From: Rhodococcus sp. OK302
GTDB lineage: Bacteria > Actinomycetota > Actinomycetes > Mycobacteriales > Mycobacteriaceae
Direction of reading: 5' to 3'
Length of the DNA stretch: 64,000 nt
Assembly (NCBI RefSeq): GCF_002245895.1
Contig: NZ_NPJZ01000001.1
Coordinates: forward strand, 2,826,501-2,890,500
The stretch's first letter is position 1; every line of letters begins with the position of its first letter. Shown here in pieces: positions 45,063-54,094 of the stretch. A program made the position numbers and the translations under genes. The notes beneath the pieces were generated by a model. It was not told the DNA's origin. It saw only the letters and a list, made by a program, of their open reading frames with translations, and did not search any database.

Positions 45063-46222
45063 ACGCGGCAATCGATACTTGGATTCACGCGCATACCGAC
45101 GATCTTGTCGCGTGGCGACGGCACATTCACGCCAACCCCGAGTTGGCCCGCCATGAGTACGCGACAACGGAATTCGTCGCGACACGACTCACAGCGGCCG
45201 GTCTCACGCCGAAAATTCTTCCCGGCGGCACCGGTCTGACGTGTGACATCGGTCCGGACGGACCGCGGATCGCGTTGCGCGCTGACATGGATGCCTTGCC
45301 GATGCAGGAAGCAACGGGAGCGACGTATTCGTCGACCGTTCCCGGTGTTTCCCACGCCTGCGGGCACGACGCCCACACTACGATTCTGTTGGGTGCCGGA
45401 CTGGCCTTGGCATCGCTGCCGGCACTGCCGGTCGGCGTTCGCTTGATCTTCCAGCCCGCCGAGGAAGTGATGCCGGGCGGTGCGCTCGACGTCATTGCTT
45501 CCGGCGCGCTCGACGGTGTGTCGAGAATCTTTGCTCTGCACTGCGATCCGCGACTCGAGGCCGGACAGGTCGGTATGCGACTGGGACCGATCACATCAGC
45601 CGCCGATACCGTCGAGGTGGTTCTGGACTCTCCGGGAGGGCACACGTCTCGGCCACACCTGACCACCGATCTGATCTACGCGCTCGGAACAGTGGTCACG
45701 GGCTTGCCCGGAATGCTCAGCCGACGTATCGATCCGCGCACCGGCACCGTCATGGTGTGGGGCGCTGTCAGTGCCGGCCAGGCTCCCAATGCGATTCCGC
45801 AGACCGGCATGATGACCGGCACGGTCCGAACCGGTGATCACGAAACGTGGGAACTGCTCGAGCCTCTCGTCGAGGAAATCGTGCACGGACTGCTCGCCCC
45901 CACCGGCGTTCGCTATCACTTGAACTATCGACGTGGTGTCCCGCCGGTAGTCAACGACGAAGTCTCGACGCGTATGTTCGAGGACGCCATCGGCACAGTC
46001 GGGCAGGACGCCCTGGCGGACACCCCGCAATCCGGTGGTGGAGAAGACTTCTCGTGGTATCTCGAGACGGTTCCCGGTGCCATGGCGCGGTTGGGCGTGT
46101 GGTCGGGTGAAGGGGATCAACTTGACATTCACCAGCCCACATTCGATTTGGACGAGCGTGCACTCGGTGTCGGTGTGAAGGTTCTCGCGGGACTGGTTCT
46201 GGGGCCTGGCTCTGGGGCCTGA
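45059..46222 (+). CDS. M20-family amidohydrolase (AmiA-like)
   Basis: 387 residues, M20D. RADMDALPMQEATG, SHACGHDAHTTILLGA, FQPAEEVMPGGA and the C-terminal GGEDFSWYLE give the full set of metal ligands. GTG 45059 overlaps the previous stop, with GGAAGGAG upstream. Probably a hippurate/N-acyl-amino-acid hydrolase. The extreme 3' end contains a 13-base direct repeat that creates the stop. Confidence 0.92.
   Translation: MNAAIDTWIHAHTDDLVAWRRHIHANPELARHEYATTEFVATRLTAAGLTPKILPGGTGLTCDIGPDGPRIALRADMDALPMQEATGATYSSTVPGVSHACGHDAHTTILLGAGLALASLPALPVGVRLIFQPAEEVMPGGALDVIASGALDGVSRIFALHCDPRLEAGQVGMRLGPITSAADTVEVVLDSPGGHTSRPHLTTDLIYALGTVVTGLPGMLSRRIDPRTGTVMVWGAVSAGQAPNAIPQTGMMTGTVRTGDHETWELLEPLVEEIVHGLLAPTGVRYHLNYRRGVPPVVNDEVSTRMFEDAIGTVGQDALADTPQSGGGEDFSWYLETVPGAMARLGVWSGEGDQLDIHQPTFDLDERALGVGVKVLAGLVLGPGSGA
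46198..46221 (+). repeat. 13-base direct repeat at the amiA-like stop
   Basis: TCTGGGGCCTG at 46198-46208 and 46211-46221. The period is 13, so the second copy is read in another frame and provides the TGA stop, replacing whatever end the gene had before. Confidence 0.65.
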
Positions 46223-46300
46223 TTCTCGGTCTAGTTCTCGGTTATTACCGGTTCCCGTCGGGGGCACCGTTTTTCGTTGGGTTCGAGTGAAGGTACGGGC

Positions 46301-47362
46301 ATGTCGATAGGTGTAGGAGTGCGAATCGGCTCAGTGGTGTCGACGGCAGTGGTGGCGTCGAACGACCCCGGTTCTGCTGATCCGGTGGTGATTGTGCGAG
46401 ATACCGTTCTCAATAAGCGCAAGGACGGCGGAACCGTGCTCGGCGGTGAGCCGGAATTGGGCGCGGGTCGCGAATTCGCCGAGAGTTGGAGTGGATTTGT
46501 CGGCCGCGTCGGAGATCCGAGCGGCGTTGCGGGAACCGCTGATACCCGTTATCGCGCTGAGGATCTGGTGGCAACCTCGATTCGGTGTCTCTTGCAAGAA
46601 TGTGAGCCGCTGCCTGATCGCGGCGGTCGCGACGGCGGCGCACCCGACATTGTGGCGACGTACCCGTCGCGCTGGGATTCGTCGACAGCTGCGATTCTGC
46701 GGGATTCGCTTGTGTACGCGGGCCTCGAGCGCATCACTCTCGTCTCGGATGCCGAGGCGGTGTCGGCGTGGTTCGAATCCGAGATTGCCGCACTGGCCGG
46801 AACACTCATCGGGATCTATCACGTCGACGACACAGGAGCGGCCGTGACGCTGGTTCGCTCGGGTGTCGCGGCCGGCCGTGCCTTCGGCTTTGCCGGTGAC
46901 GGAAGTTCTCCGAGTTCGCGGATCGCGACGGCTCTCGGTGCCTTCGGTTGGATGCCGGAGAACCTCGACGCCGTAGTTGTGACCGGCGACGGCGATATGG
47001 CCGGCGATAAAGCTGCGATGACGGCAATTGCCGTCAGTGTTGCCGAAAAGCTCAGTGTGCGTTGTGAACTCGGACCCGGGCCGGAACAGTCCGCTGCGCT
47101 CGGTGCGGCAATCCTTGCGGCAGGCTTCACCTCGACGTCGCACCAGATCGTGCCCATCGGACTGCCGCCGTCACACGACGTCACCGAAGTTTTCGAGAAC
47201 GTTCCTCGCGTTGCCACCGCGACTGCCGTCGCAGTGGAACCGGAAGCTGCAGTCGCCGTGATCGAGCCTGCCAAGCGCAGCTACGCACGTGTCGCGATCG
47301 GAGTGAGCGCGGCGTTGGTGCTTATCGTGCTGGCAGGCTTGGCGTACTTCCTGCTGCTCTAG
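46301..47362 (+). CDS. Hsp70/actin-fold-like protein with C-terminal membrane helix
   Basis: 353 residues. ATG 46301 follows GAAGG. The N-terminal half resembles the DnaK ATPase: VGVRIGSVVSTAVVAS, later IVATYPSRWDSSTAAILRDS, LVSDAEAVSAWFESE and DAVVVTGDGDMAG; SLAALGAA-like QSAALGAAILAAGF closes it. A peptide-binding domain is lacking. Instead, after ~300 there is an Ala/Val/Glu linker and a single membrane helix (VAIGVSAALVLIVLAGLAYFLLL). Role unknown; related proteins occur near type VII or cell-wall genes. Its stop shares CTAG with the opposite gene. Confidence 0.75.
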   Translation: MSIGVGVRIGSVVSTAVVASNDPGSADPVVIVRDTVLNKRKDGGTVLGGEPELGAGREFAESWSGFVGRVGDPSGVAGTADTRYRAEDLVATSIRCLLQECEPLPDRGGRDGGAPDIVATYPSRWDSSTAAILRDSLVYAGLERITLVSDAEAVSAWFESEIAALAGTLIGIYHVDDTGAAVTLVRSGVAAGRAFGFAGDGSSPSSRIATALGAFGWMPENLDAVVVTGDGDMAGDKAAMTAIAVSVAEKLSVRCELGPGPEQSAALGAAILAAGFTSTSHQIVPIGLPPSHDVTEVFENVPRVATATAVAVEPEAAVAVIEPAKRSYARVAIGVSAALVLIVLAGLAYFLLL

Positions 47363-47829
47363 TCGGTCAAACCATTCCCGGGGCCCACGTTCCGGCTGTT
47401 CCGCGTCCGCAGTTCACGGACGTAGTCGGCCGGAGCGCCGGCGATCTCGGCAGCGTCGGCCATTACTCCGATGTAACGAGCTGACGGAAGGCCGCCCTCG
47501 TAGGCGTCCATGACGTACAGCCAGGCGAGTACTGCGCCGTCGCCCGTGTCGACGCGCACCCGGATCTTGCGGTGTAGGCCGAGCTCTGCGCCTTCCCAGC
47601 GGTCGAGGCTTACGACGTCCTCTTCCGGGACGTCGTACAGAACGACGAAGACGCTGGAATCGGGGTCCTCCACCACAGTGGCGAGAGCACCTTCCCAGCC
47701 CATGTCCTCGCCGCTGAACGTCAGGCGCCAGCCACGCAACCATCCCGTCCCCGACATGGGGGAGTGTGGGCAGCGTAACAACATCTGCTCGGGGTGCATG
47801 TTGGAACCGTATGCAGCATAAATCGACAC
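47359..47829 (-). CDS. Gamma-glutamylcyclotransferase-like (AIG2 fold) protein
   Basis: 156 residues. IYAAYGSNMHPEQMLLRCP is the GGCT/AIG2 signature (YGSN loop), and VVLYDVPEEDVVSLDRWEG contains the candidate catalytic Glu. It may release 5-oxoproline from a gamma-glutamyl compound, but the substrate is not certain. GTG 47829 is preceded by TAGGCT at 47837-47842, seven bases away: leaderless. Position next to lpdA matches mycobacterial Rv3304 by recollection. Confidence 0.85.
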   Translation of the reverse strand: MSIYAAYGSNMHPEQMLLRCPHSPMSGTGWLRGWRLTFSGEDMGWEGALATVVEDPDSSVFVVLYDVPEEDVVSLDRWEGAELGLHRKIRVRVDTGDGAVLAWLYVMDAYEGGLPSARYIGVMADAAEIAGAPADYVRELRTRNSRNVGPGNGLTD

Positions 47830-47836
47830 GGGCGCA

Positions 47837-47842
47837 AGCCTA
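47837..47842 (-). promoter_or_regulatory. -10 TAGGCT of leaderless GGCT-like gene
   Basis: Seven bases before GTG 47829 on the minus strand; no ribosome binding site between. Decides the start over the longer frame to 47925. Confidence 0.5.
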
Positions 47843-48006
47843 AACGGTGGTGCAAGGGTGAAGCGAAGCGGACCACTGCACGCTAGTAATCTGGTGCAAG
47901 CACTGCGCGACGTCGTTCGCTGCAATAGCGTGACCCACGCGTGCTCGTTTTAGGTGAGTAGATCGGCGGGAGACCCCTGTCGGTCGCCTGATTACTTGGA
48001 GGACAC

Positions 48007-49410
48007 ATGACCCGGATCGTGATCATCGGCGGCGGACCTGCCGGATATGAGGCAGCGCTGGTTGCTGCCCAGCACGGCGCAACCGTCACCCTGATCGATT
48101 CGGATGGAGTCGGTGGAGCCTGTGTCCTCTTCGACTGTGTGCCGTCCAAGACCTTCATTGCATCGACCGGCATCCGTACCGATATGCGTCGTGCATCCGA
48201 TCTGGGCATCACGCTCGATCCCGAGCAGGCTACGGTCTCGCTCCCCAAGATTCACTCCCGAGTCAAGGCGCTCGCGTTGTCCCAGTCCTCGGACATTCGT
48301 GCTCGCCTGCAGACGGTCGGCGTCGAGGTCCTCTCCGGCAGCGCCGAACTGATCGACCAGGAACTGGGTTTGGCCACTCACCAGGTGCGGGCGACCCTCG
48401 CCGACGGTGAGCAGCGCACCATCACCGCCGACGTCGTGCTCATCGCGACCGGCGCCAGCCCCCGGATCATCCCGGGTGCCGAGCCGGACGGCGAGCGCAT
48501 CATGACGTGGCGTCAGCTCTACGACTTGGATGAGCTGCCGTCGCACCTCGTTGTTGTCGGTTCCGGTGTGACCGGCGCAGAGTTCGTGTCCGCGTACACG
48601 GAGATGGGCGTCAAGGTCACGCTCGTGTCCAGCCGTGACCGCGTGCTCCCGGGAGAAGACGCCGACGCCGCCCTCGTACTCGAAGATGCACTGGCCGAAC
48701 GCGGTGTGATCTTGGTCAAGCATGCTCGCGCCGACGCCGTCGAGCGCACCGAGGACGGCATCATCGTGAAGCTGTCCGACGGTCGTACGGTCGAGGGCAG
48801 CCATGCCCTGATGACGGTTGGTTCGGTCCCGAACACGAATAACCTGGGCCTCGACAAGGTCGGCATCGAGCTGGACAAGGGCGGCTACCTTCGGGTCGAC
48901 CGCGTCTCGCGCACCACGGCCTCGGGTATCTACGCGGCGGGCGACTGCACGGGTCTGCTGCCGCTCGCGTCGGTGGCTGCCATGCAGGGCCGCATTGCGA
49001 TGTACCACGCGCTCGGTGAAGGCGTCAGCCCCATCAAGCTGAAGACGGTGGCGTCGGCAGTGTTCACGCGCCCTGAAATCGCGACGGTGGGTGTCACGCA
49101 GGCGGCGATCGACGACGGCGAGGTTCCGGCGCGCACCGTCATGTTGCCGCTCAACACCAACCCGCGTGCCAAGATGTCCGGCCTGCGTCGCGGCTTCGTG
49201 AAGATCTTCTGCCGTCCGGCCACCGGCGTGGTTATCGGTGGAGTTGTGGTTGCGCCCAACGGATCCGAGTTGATTCTTCCGCTCGCGATGGCGGTTCAGA
49301 ACAACCTGACCGTCAACGATCTGGCGCAGACGTTCTCCGTGTACCCCTCACTGACAGGTTCGATCACCGAGGCCGCGCGTCAGCTCATGCGCCACGACGA
49401 CCTCGACTGA
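48007..49410 (+). CDS. lpdA: Flavoprotein disulfide reductase family quinone reductase LpdA
   Basis: 467 residues. FAD motif IVIIGGGPAGYEAALVAA, NAD motif VVGSGVTGAEFVSAY and the second FAD motif GIYAAGDCTGLLPLASVAAM. It is the LpdA type (mycobacterial Rv3303c), a NAD(P)H:quinone reductase rather than true lipoamide dehydrogenase: the C-terminal HxxxxE pair is absent (YPSLTGSITEAARQL instead). Unlike the M. tuberculosis protein as I recall it, which has Ala at the first position, here both Cys39 and Cys44 are present (ACVLFDCVPSK). GGAGGA precedes ATG 48007. Confidence 0.92.
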   Translation: MTRIVIIGGGPAGYEAALVAAQHGATVTLIDSDGVGGACVLFDCVPSKTFIASTGIRTDMRRASDLGITLDPEQATVSLPKIHSRVKALALSQSSDIRARLQTVGVEVLSGSAELIDQELGLATHQVRATLADGEQRTITADVVLIATGASPRIIPGAEPDGERIMTWRQLYDLDELPSHLVVVGSGVTGAEFVSAYTEMGVKVTLVSSRDRVLPGEDADAALVLEDALAERGVILVKHARADAVERTEDGIIVKLSDGRTVEGSHALMTVGSVPNTNNLGLDKVGIELDKGGYLRVDRVSRTTASGIYAAGDCTGLLPLASVAAMQGRIAMYHALGEGVSPIKLKTVASAVFTRPEIATVGVTQAAIDDGEVPARTVMLPLNTNPRAKMSGLRRGFVKIFCRPATGVVIGGVVVAPNGSELILPLAMAVQNNLTVNDLAQTFSVYPSLTGSITEAARQLMRHDDLD

Positions 49411-49462
49411 TTCCTAGAATCTGAGAATTAGATTTCACATATTGGTGTGATGGTGGGATAGT

Positions 49463-49549
49463 CGAGGTACCGGTCGAATCAGGGATCGGTACCTCGGCGC
49501 TCTCCCCGCCCGGCAACCCCTTCGGCGGCTCAGAGTGTTATTCCTCTGA
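49463..49549 (+). promoter_or_regulatory. Three consecutive hairpins before the aminotransferase
   Basis: CGAGGTACCG (49463-49472) pairs with CGGTACCTCG (49487-49496), CCGCC (49506-49510) with GGCGG (49524-49528), and TCAGAG (49530-49535) with CTCTGA (49544-49549). The first could end lpdA. The rest sit 28 bases before ATG 49577 and might form a structured leader; no known riboswitch class was recognised. Confidence 0.4.
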
Positions 49550-49576
49550 ATTTGCTTCGAGTGCCTGGGAGTTCAC

Positions 49577-50761
49577 ATGAAACACGCCGCGCTGTCTGCT
49601 CGTATGGATGGACTCCGTAGTTCCGCAATCCGAGACCTGTTGACTCTGACGGCTCGCCCTGACGTGATCAGCCTGGCCGGCGGATTACCTGATCCACTTT
49701 TCATTCCGCGAGAACGCATTTCGAAGGCCGCCTACAATGCGCTCGGGGATCCCTCGTCGGTTCAGTACGGCGAGACTTCCGGGTTACGACGCCTCCGTGA
49801 AGTGATTGCCGCACGTGAATCCGTCAAAATCGGGCGCACGCTCGACTCTTCCGACGTCGTCATCACGCACGGCAGTCAGCAAGGTTTGAGTCTGCTCGCG
49901 CAGGTCTTGCTCGACGCCGGTGACGTTGTCGTAGTGGAGGACCCTGCGTATACCGGTGCGCTGCAGGTCTTTCGGACTGCGCAGGCAACGTTGGTCCCAG
50001 TGCCTCTCGACGCAGACGGCATGGATACCGCAGCTCTCGAAGCGAAACTGGTCGCCGGCCTGCGACCCAAAGTTGTTCACACAGTAAGCAATTTCCACAA
50101 TCCGCGTGGGTCCGTGCTCTCGGCGGAACGCCGTGCGCATCTTGCGCATCTTGCCGATAGATACGGCTTCTGGGTTCTCGAGGACGATCCGTACGGGGAG
50201 CTCTACTTCGACGGCCCGCCGCCGCTTCCGGTTGCAGCGTTGTCCGAAAGAGTGATTCGGCTCTCCAGTGCATCGAAGGTGCTGGCGCCGGCACTACGTG
50301 TCGGTTGGCTTCACGGTGATCGCCGGGTGTGCGAGGCGGTCGAGTTGATCAAGCAGGGCGCAGACCTGTGTGGTTCTTCGCTCACGCAGCAGATCGCAGC
50401 CGACTTGTTCTCGGATCACGAGTGGCTTGACGCGCATCTGGACATGTTGCGTGCGTCGTACGGAAGCCGGGCCAAGGCGCTGGTCAGTGCATTGGAAGAC
50501 GGCTTCGGTGACACTGCGCGGTTCTCGACCGTGCGCGGTGGGATGTTCTGCTGGATGGACACCACGGCGGAGGTCGATACCGCATCCGTACTCGATATTG
50601 CCGTCGAACATGGTGTGGCATTTGTCCCCGGCAACGCGTTCGCTGTCGACGCCGATCTGAGCCGATCGGCTCGCCTGTGCTTTGCGACGTATCCCGAAAC
50701 GGTGCTGCAAGACGCCGCGCAGAAGCTGCGCGACGCCTTCGCTGCCGCTGTTCTCGTCTAG
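49577..50761 (+). CDS. PLP-dependent aminotransferase, class I/II
   Basis: 394 residues, fold type [84 protein letters not shown] and the PLP lysine in [19 protein letters not shown]. This is the 2-aminoadipate/LysN-like subgroup without the MocR DNA-binding domain. Substrate is not decided by sequence. The stop is part of a CTAG shared with glpK on the other strand. Confidence 0.92.
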   Translation: MKHAALSARMDGLRSSAIRDLLTLTARPDVISLAGGLPDPLFIPRERISKAAYNALGDPSSVQYGETSGLRRLREVIAARESVKIGRTLDSSDVVITHGSQQGLSLLAQVLLDAGDVVVVEDPAYTGALQVFRTAQATLVPVPLDADGMDTAALEAKLVAGLRPKVVHTVSNFHNPRGSVLSAERRAHLAHLADRYGFWVLEDDPYGELYFDGPPPLPVAALSERVIRLSSASKVLAPALRVGWLHGDRRVCEAVELIKQGADLCGSSLTQQIAADLFSDHEWLDAHLDMLRASYGSRAKALVSALEDGFGDTARFSTVRGGMFCWMDTTAEVDTASVLDIAVEHGVAFVPGNAFAVDADLSRSARLCFATYPETVLQDAAQKLRDAFAAAVLV

Positions 50762-52248
50762 TCCGACCAGTTGTACGTGCGCTCGACGGCCTTGTTCCAC
50801 TCGGCGTACAGACGCGCACGTTCGGACTCCGCCATCGAAGGCTCCCAGGTCTTGCCGACGGCCCAGTTGTTTCGGATGTCGTCGGTATCGGCCCAGTAAC
50901 CAACGGCCAGGCCCGCGGCGTAGGCCGCGCCCAAGGCAGTTGTCTCGTTGACCACGGGACGGATGACGGGCACGCCCAGGATGTCGGATTGGAACTGCAT
51001 CAGGGTTTCGTTCACCACCATTCCGCCGTCGACCTTCAATGCGGAGAATGTCACGCCGGAATCGTTGCGCATGGCGTCGATGACCTCGCGGGTTTGGTAG
51101 GCGGTGGCTTCGAGGGCGGCCCGCGCCAGGTGGCCCTTGTTGACGAAACGGGTGAGACCGACGATGACACCACGAGCGTCGGGGCGCCAGCGCGGGGCGA
51201 ACAGGCCGGAGAACGCGGGAACGATGTAGGCGCCGCCGTTGTCTTCGACGGTCAAGGCCAGGGGCTCGATGTCCTTGGCGCTCTGGATGATTCCGAGGTT
51301 GTCGCGCAGCCACTGAACGAGGGAGCCGGAGACGGCGACAGAACCTTCGAGTGCGTAGACGGCCGGGGCGTCGCCCAGTTTGTAGCAGAGGGTGGTCAGC
51401 AAACCATGCTTGCTGTGTACCGGCGTCGTGCCGGTGTTGAGCAGTAGGAAGTTGCCGGTGCCGTACGTGTTCTTGGCTTCACCTTCGGCGAGGCACGCCT
51501 GACCGAAGGTGGCGGCTTGCTGATCGCCGAGGATGCCGGCGACGGGTACTCCGGCTAGGTTTCCGCGCGGGCGGCCTTTGCCGTAGATCTCGGAGGAACT
51601 GCGAATCTCCGGCAGCATCGACATCGGGATTCCGAAATCGGCGCAGATGGACTCATCCCACTGCAACGTCTCCAGATCCATGAGCATCGTGCGTGACGCA
51701 TTGGTGACATCTGTCACGTGAGTGCCCTCGGTGAGGTGCCACAGGATCCAGGTATCGACGGTGCCGAAGCACAATTCGCCGGCCTCCGCCTTCTCTCTCG
51801 CACCGTCCACGTTGTCGAGAATCCATCGGATCTTCGGCCCGGAGAAATACGTCGACAGGGGCAAGCCGGTCTTGGCGCGGTACTTGTCCGGTCCGTCTTC
51901 TCCACCGAGTTCCTGACAGAGTTGATCGGTACGCGTGTCCTGCCAGACGATGGCGTTGTAGACCGGCTTGCCGGTCTTGCGCTCCCAGACCACCGTTGTC
52001 TCACGTTGATTCGTGATTCCGACGGCAGCGATGTCGGCGCGGGTGAGGTCGGCCTTCGCGAGTGCACCCGCCACCACCTCACGGGTGTTGATCCACAGCG
52101 CTACCGGGTCATGTTCCACCCAACCGGCTTGCGGAAAGATCTGCTCATGCTCCTTCTGAGCAACGCTGACGACTGAGCCGTCGTGATCGAAGATCATGCA
52201 TCGGCTGGACGTCGTGCCCTGATCGATGGCGGCGATGTACTGGTTCAC
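50758..52248 (-). CDS. glpK: Glycerol kinase
   Basis: 496 residues of the FGGY family. [16 protein letters not shown] and [20 protein letters not shown] at the N-terminus, [22 protein letters not shown]-like [19 protein letters not shown] and the C-terminal [15 protein letters not shown]. It phosphorylates glycerol. GTG 52248 is preceded by GAGGAG. Divergent from glpD, the next enzyme of glycerol use; the 100 bases between hold the shared promoter. Confidence 0.96.
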   Translation of the reverse strand: MNQYIAAIDQGTTSSRCMIFDHDGSVVSVAQKEHEQIFPQAGWVEHDPVALWINTREVVAGALAKADLTRADIAAVGITNQRETTVVWERKTGKPVYNAIVWQDTRTDQLCQELGGEDGPDKYRAKTGLPLSTYFSGPKIRWILDNVDGAREKAEAGELCFGTVDTWILWHLTEGTHVTDVTNASRTMLMDLETLQWDESICADFGIPMSMLPEIRSSSEIYGKGRPRGNLAGVPVAGILGDQQAATFGQACLAEGEAKNTYGTGNFLLLNTGTTPVHSKHGLLTTLCYKLGDAPAVYALEGSVAVSGSLVQWLRDNLGIIQSAKDIEPLALTVEDNGGAYIVPAFSGLFAPRWRPDARGVIVGLTRFVNKGHLARAALEATAYQTREVIDAMRNDSGVTFSALKVDGGMVVNETLMQFQSDILGVPVIRPVVNETTALGAAYAAGLAVGYWADTDDIRNNWAVGKTWEPSMAESERARLYAEWNKAVERTYNWSD

Positions 52249-52351
52249 ACGTCTCCTCGGTTCGAGCGCTGTCTTGTCCAACGCTGTCGCAGTATGTGGA
52301 TGAAGCTACTAGCCTGGATCCGAATTCGTCGTCGACTCACAGGAGACCGGG

Positions 52352-54094
52352 TTGAGTAAGCAGCAGGGTGCGCAGTTTCTCGGCCCACAGCAGCGTGAAG
52401 CTGCCTGGGAACAGCTTCAAAACCAGCAGTTCGACGTCATTGTCGTCGGTGGTGGCGTGGTCGGCGTCGGCACGGCGCTCGATGCAGCGACACGTGGCCT
52501 CAAGGTCGCGTTAGTTGAGGCCCGCGATTACGCGTCGGGAACGTCCTCTCGTTCGTCGAAGATGTTCCACGGCGGTCTGCGATACCTCGAGCAGCTTGAA
52601 TTCGGTCTGGTCCGGGAGGCGCTACGCGAACGTGAGCTGTCCTTGACGACGCTTGCACCCCACCTGGTCAAGCCCCTCAAGTTCCTGTTCCCGTTGGCTC
52701 ACCGCGTGTGGGAACGTCCCTACATGGCGGCCGGAATCTTCCTGTACGACCGAATGGGCGGTGCCAAATCGGTGCCCTCGCAGAAGCACCTCACCCGCGC
52801 CGGCGCGTTGCGTATGTCTCCGAGTCTCAAGCGCAGTTCGCTGACCGGCGGCATTCAGTACTACGACACCGTTGTCGACGACGCTCGTCACACGATGATG
52901 GTGGCTCGTACCGCGGCGCACTACGGCGCAGTGGTCCGCACCTCGACGCAGGTTGTCGGCTTCCTTCGTGAGGCAGATCGCGTTTCGGGCGTCCGCGTCC
53001 GTGACTGCGAGGACGGTCGCACCGCTGAAATCAAGGGGCACGTGGTCATCAATGCCACTGGCGTCTGGACCGACGAGATTCAAGCCCTCTCACGCCAGCG
53101 CGGTCGTTTCCGTGTCCGCGCGTCGAAGGGTGTTCACATCGTGGTCCCGCGGGACCGGATCGTCAGCGAAGCTGCGATCATCCTGCGCACCGAAAAGTCT
53201 GTGCTGTTCGTGATTCCGTGGGGCAACCACTGGATCATCGGTACGACGGACACGGACTGGAACCTCGATCTCGCTCACCCGGCAGCAACGAAGGCTGACA
53301 TCGATTACATTCTCGGCCACGTCAATTCGGTGTTGGTGACGCCGTTGACCCATGCCGACATCGACGGTGTGTACGCGGGGTTGCGTCCCCTCCTCGCCGG
53401 TGAGAGTGACGAGACGTCGAAGCTGTCCCGCGAACATGCCGTGGCGCGAGTTGCTCCCGGATTGGTAGCCATCGCCGGTGGTAAGTACACGACGTACCGC
53501 GTCATGGCTGAGGATGCCGTTGATGTTGCGTCCGAGGACATTCCGGCCAGGGTTGCGTCGTCGATTACCGAGAAGGTGCCGCTCGTCGGTGCCGACGGCT
53601 ACTTCGCCTTGGTTAACCAAACTATGCAATTGGGTGAGCAGTACGGTCTGCATCCGTACCGGGTCAAGCATCTGCTGGATCGCTACGGCTCACTGATCAC
53701 CGAGGTGCTCGAACTCGGGCGGGAAACTCCGGAGTTGTTGCAGCCCATCACGGATGCACCGGATTACCTCCAGGTCGAGGCCGTGTACGCCGCCGCAGCC
53801 GAGGGCGCATTGCACCTCGACGACATCTTGGCCCGGCGCCTGCGAATTTCCATCGAGTATGCGCACCGCGGCGTCAACTGCGCTGAGCAGGTCGCGGAAC
53901 TGGTTGCGCCGGTGCTGGGTTGGGACGCCGAGGCTGTTGCTCGGGAAGTCGAAACCTACCGTGCGCGTGTCGAAGCCGAAGTGGAATCGCAGGCTCAGCC
54001 TGATGACGAAGCAGCAGACGCATTGCGCGCAGCTGCGCCGGAATCGCGAGCCGAGATCCTCGAGCCGGTCGTGGTGGTACCGGACCGCCTCTAG
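52352..54094 (+). CDS. glpD: Glycerol-3-phosphate dehydrogenase (FAD, respiratory)
   Basis: 580 residues. FAD motif VIVVGGGVVGVGTALDAATRG, then SSRSSKMFHGGLRYLEQLEF, with LRDNL-like HIVVPRD and GNHWIIGTTDTDWN, and a C-terminal helical domain. It oxidises glycerol-3-phosphate to DHAP at the membrane. TTG 52352 follows AGGAG. TAGCCT at 52310-52315 is a possible -10, giving a short leader. The last ~50 residues (PDDEAADALRAAAPESRAE) are a variable acidic tail. Its stop shares CTAG with the LysR gene opposite. Confidence 0.95.
   Translation: MSKQQGAQFLGPQQREAAWEQLQNQQFDVIVVGGGVVGVGTALDAATRGLKVALVEARDYASGTSSRSSKMFHGGLRYLEQLEFGLVREALRERELSLTTLAPHLVKPLKFLFPLAHRVWERPYMAAGIFLYDRMGGAKSVPSQKHLTRAGALRMSPSLKRSSLTGGIQYYDTVVDDARHTMMVARTAAHYGAVVRTSTQVVGFLREADRVSGVRVRDCEDGRTAEIKGHVVINATGVWTDEIQALSRQRGRFRVRASKGVHIVVPRDRIVSEAAIILRTEKSVLFVIPWGNHWIIGTTDTDWNLDLAHPAATKADIDYILGHVNSVLVTPLTHADIDGVYAGLRPLLAGESDETSKLSREHAVARVAPGLVAIAGGKYTTYRVMAEDAVDVASEDIPARVASSITEKVPLVGADGYFALVNQTMQLGEQYGLHPYRVKHLLDRYGSLITEVLELGRETPELLQPITDAPDYLQVEAVYAAAAEGALHLDDILARRLRISIEYAHRGVNCAEQVAELVAPVLGWDAEAVAREVETYRARVEAEVESQAQPDDEAADALRAAAPESRAEILEPVVVVPDRL

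Noticed and set aside
49500..49560. SAM-type riboswitch, because of CGGCAACCCC
   Set aside because: Only this short stretch resembles an S-box; the other core elements are missing.
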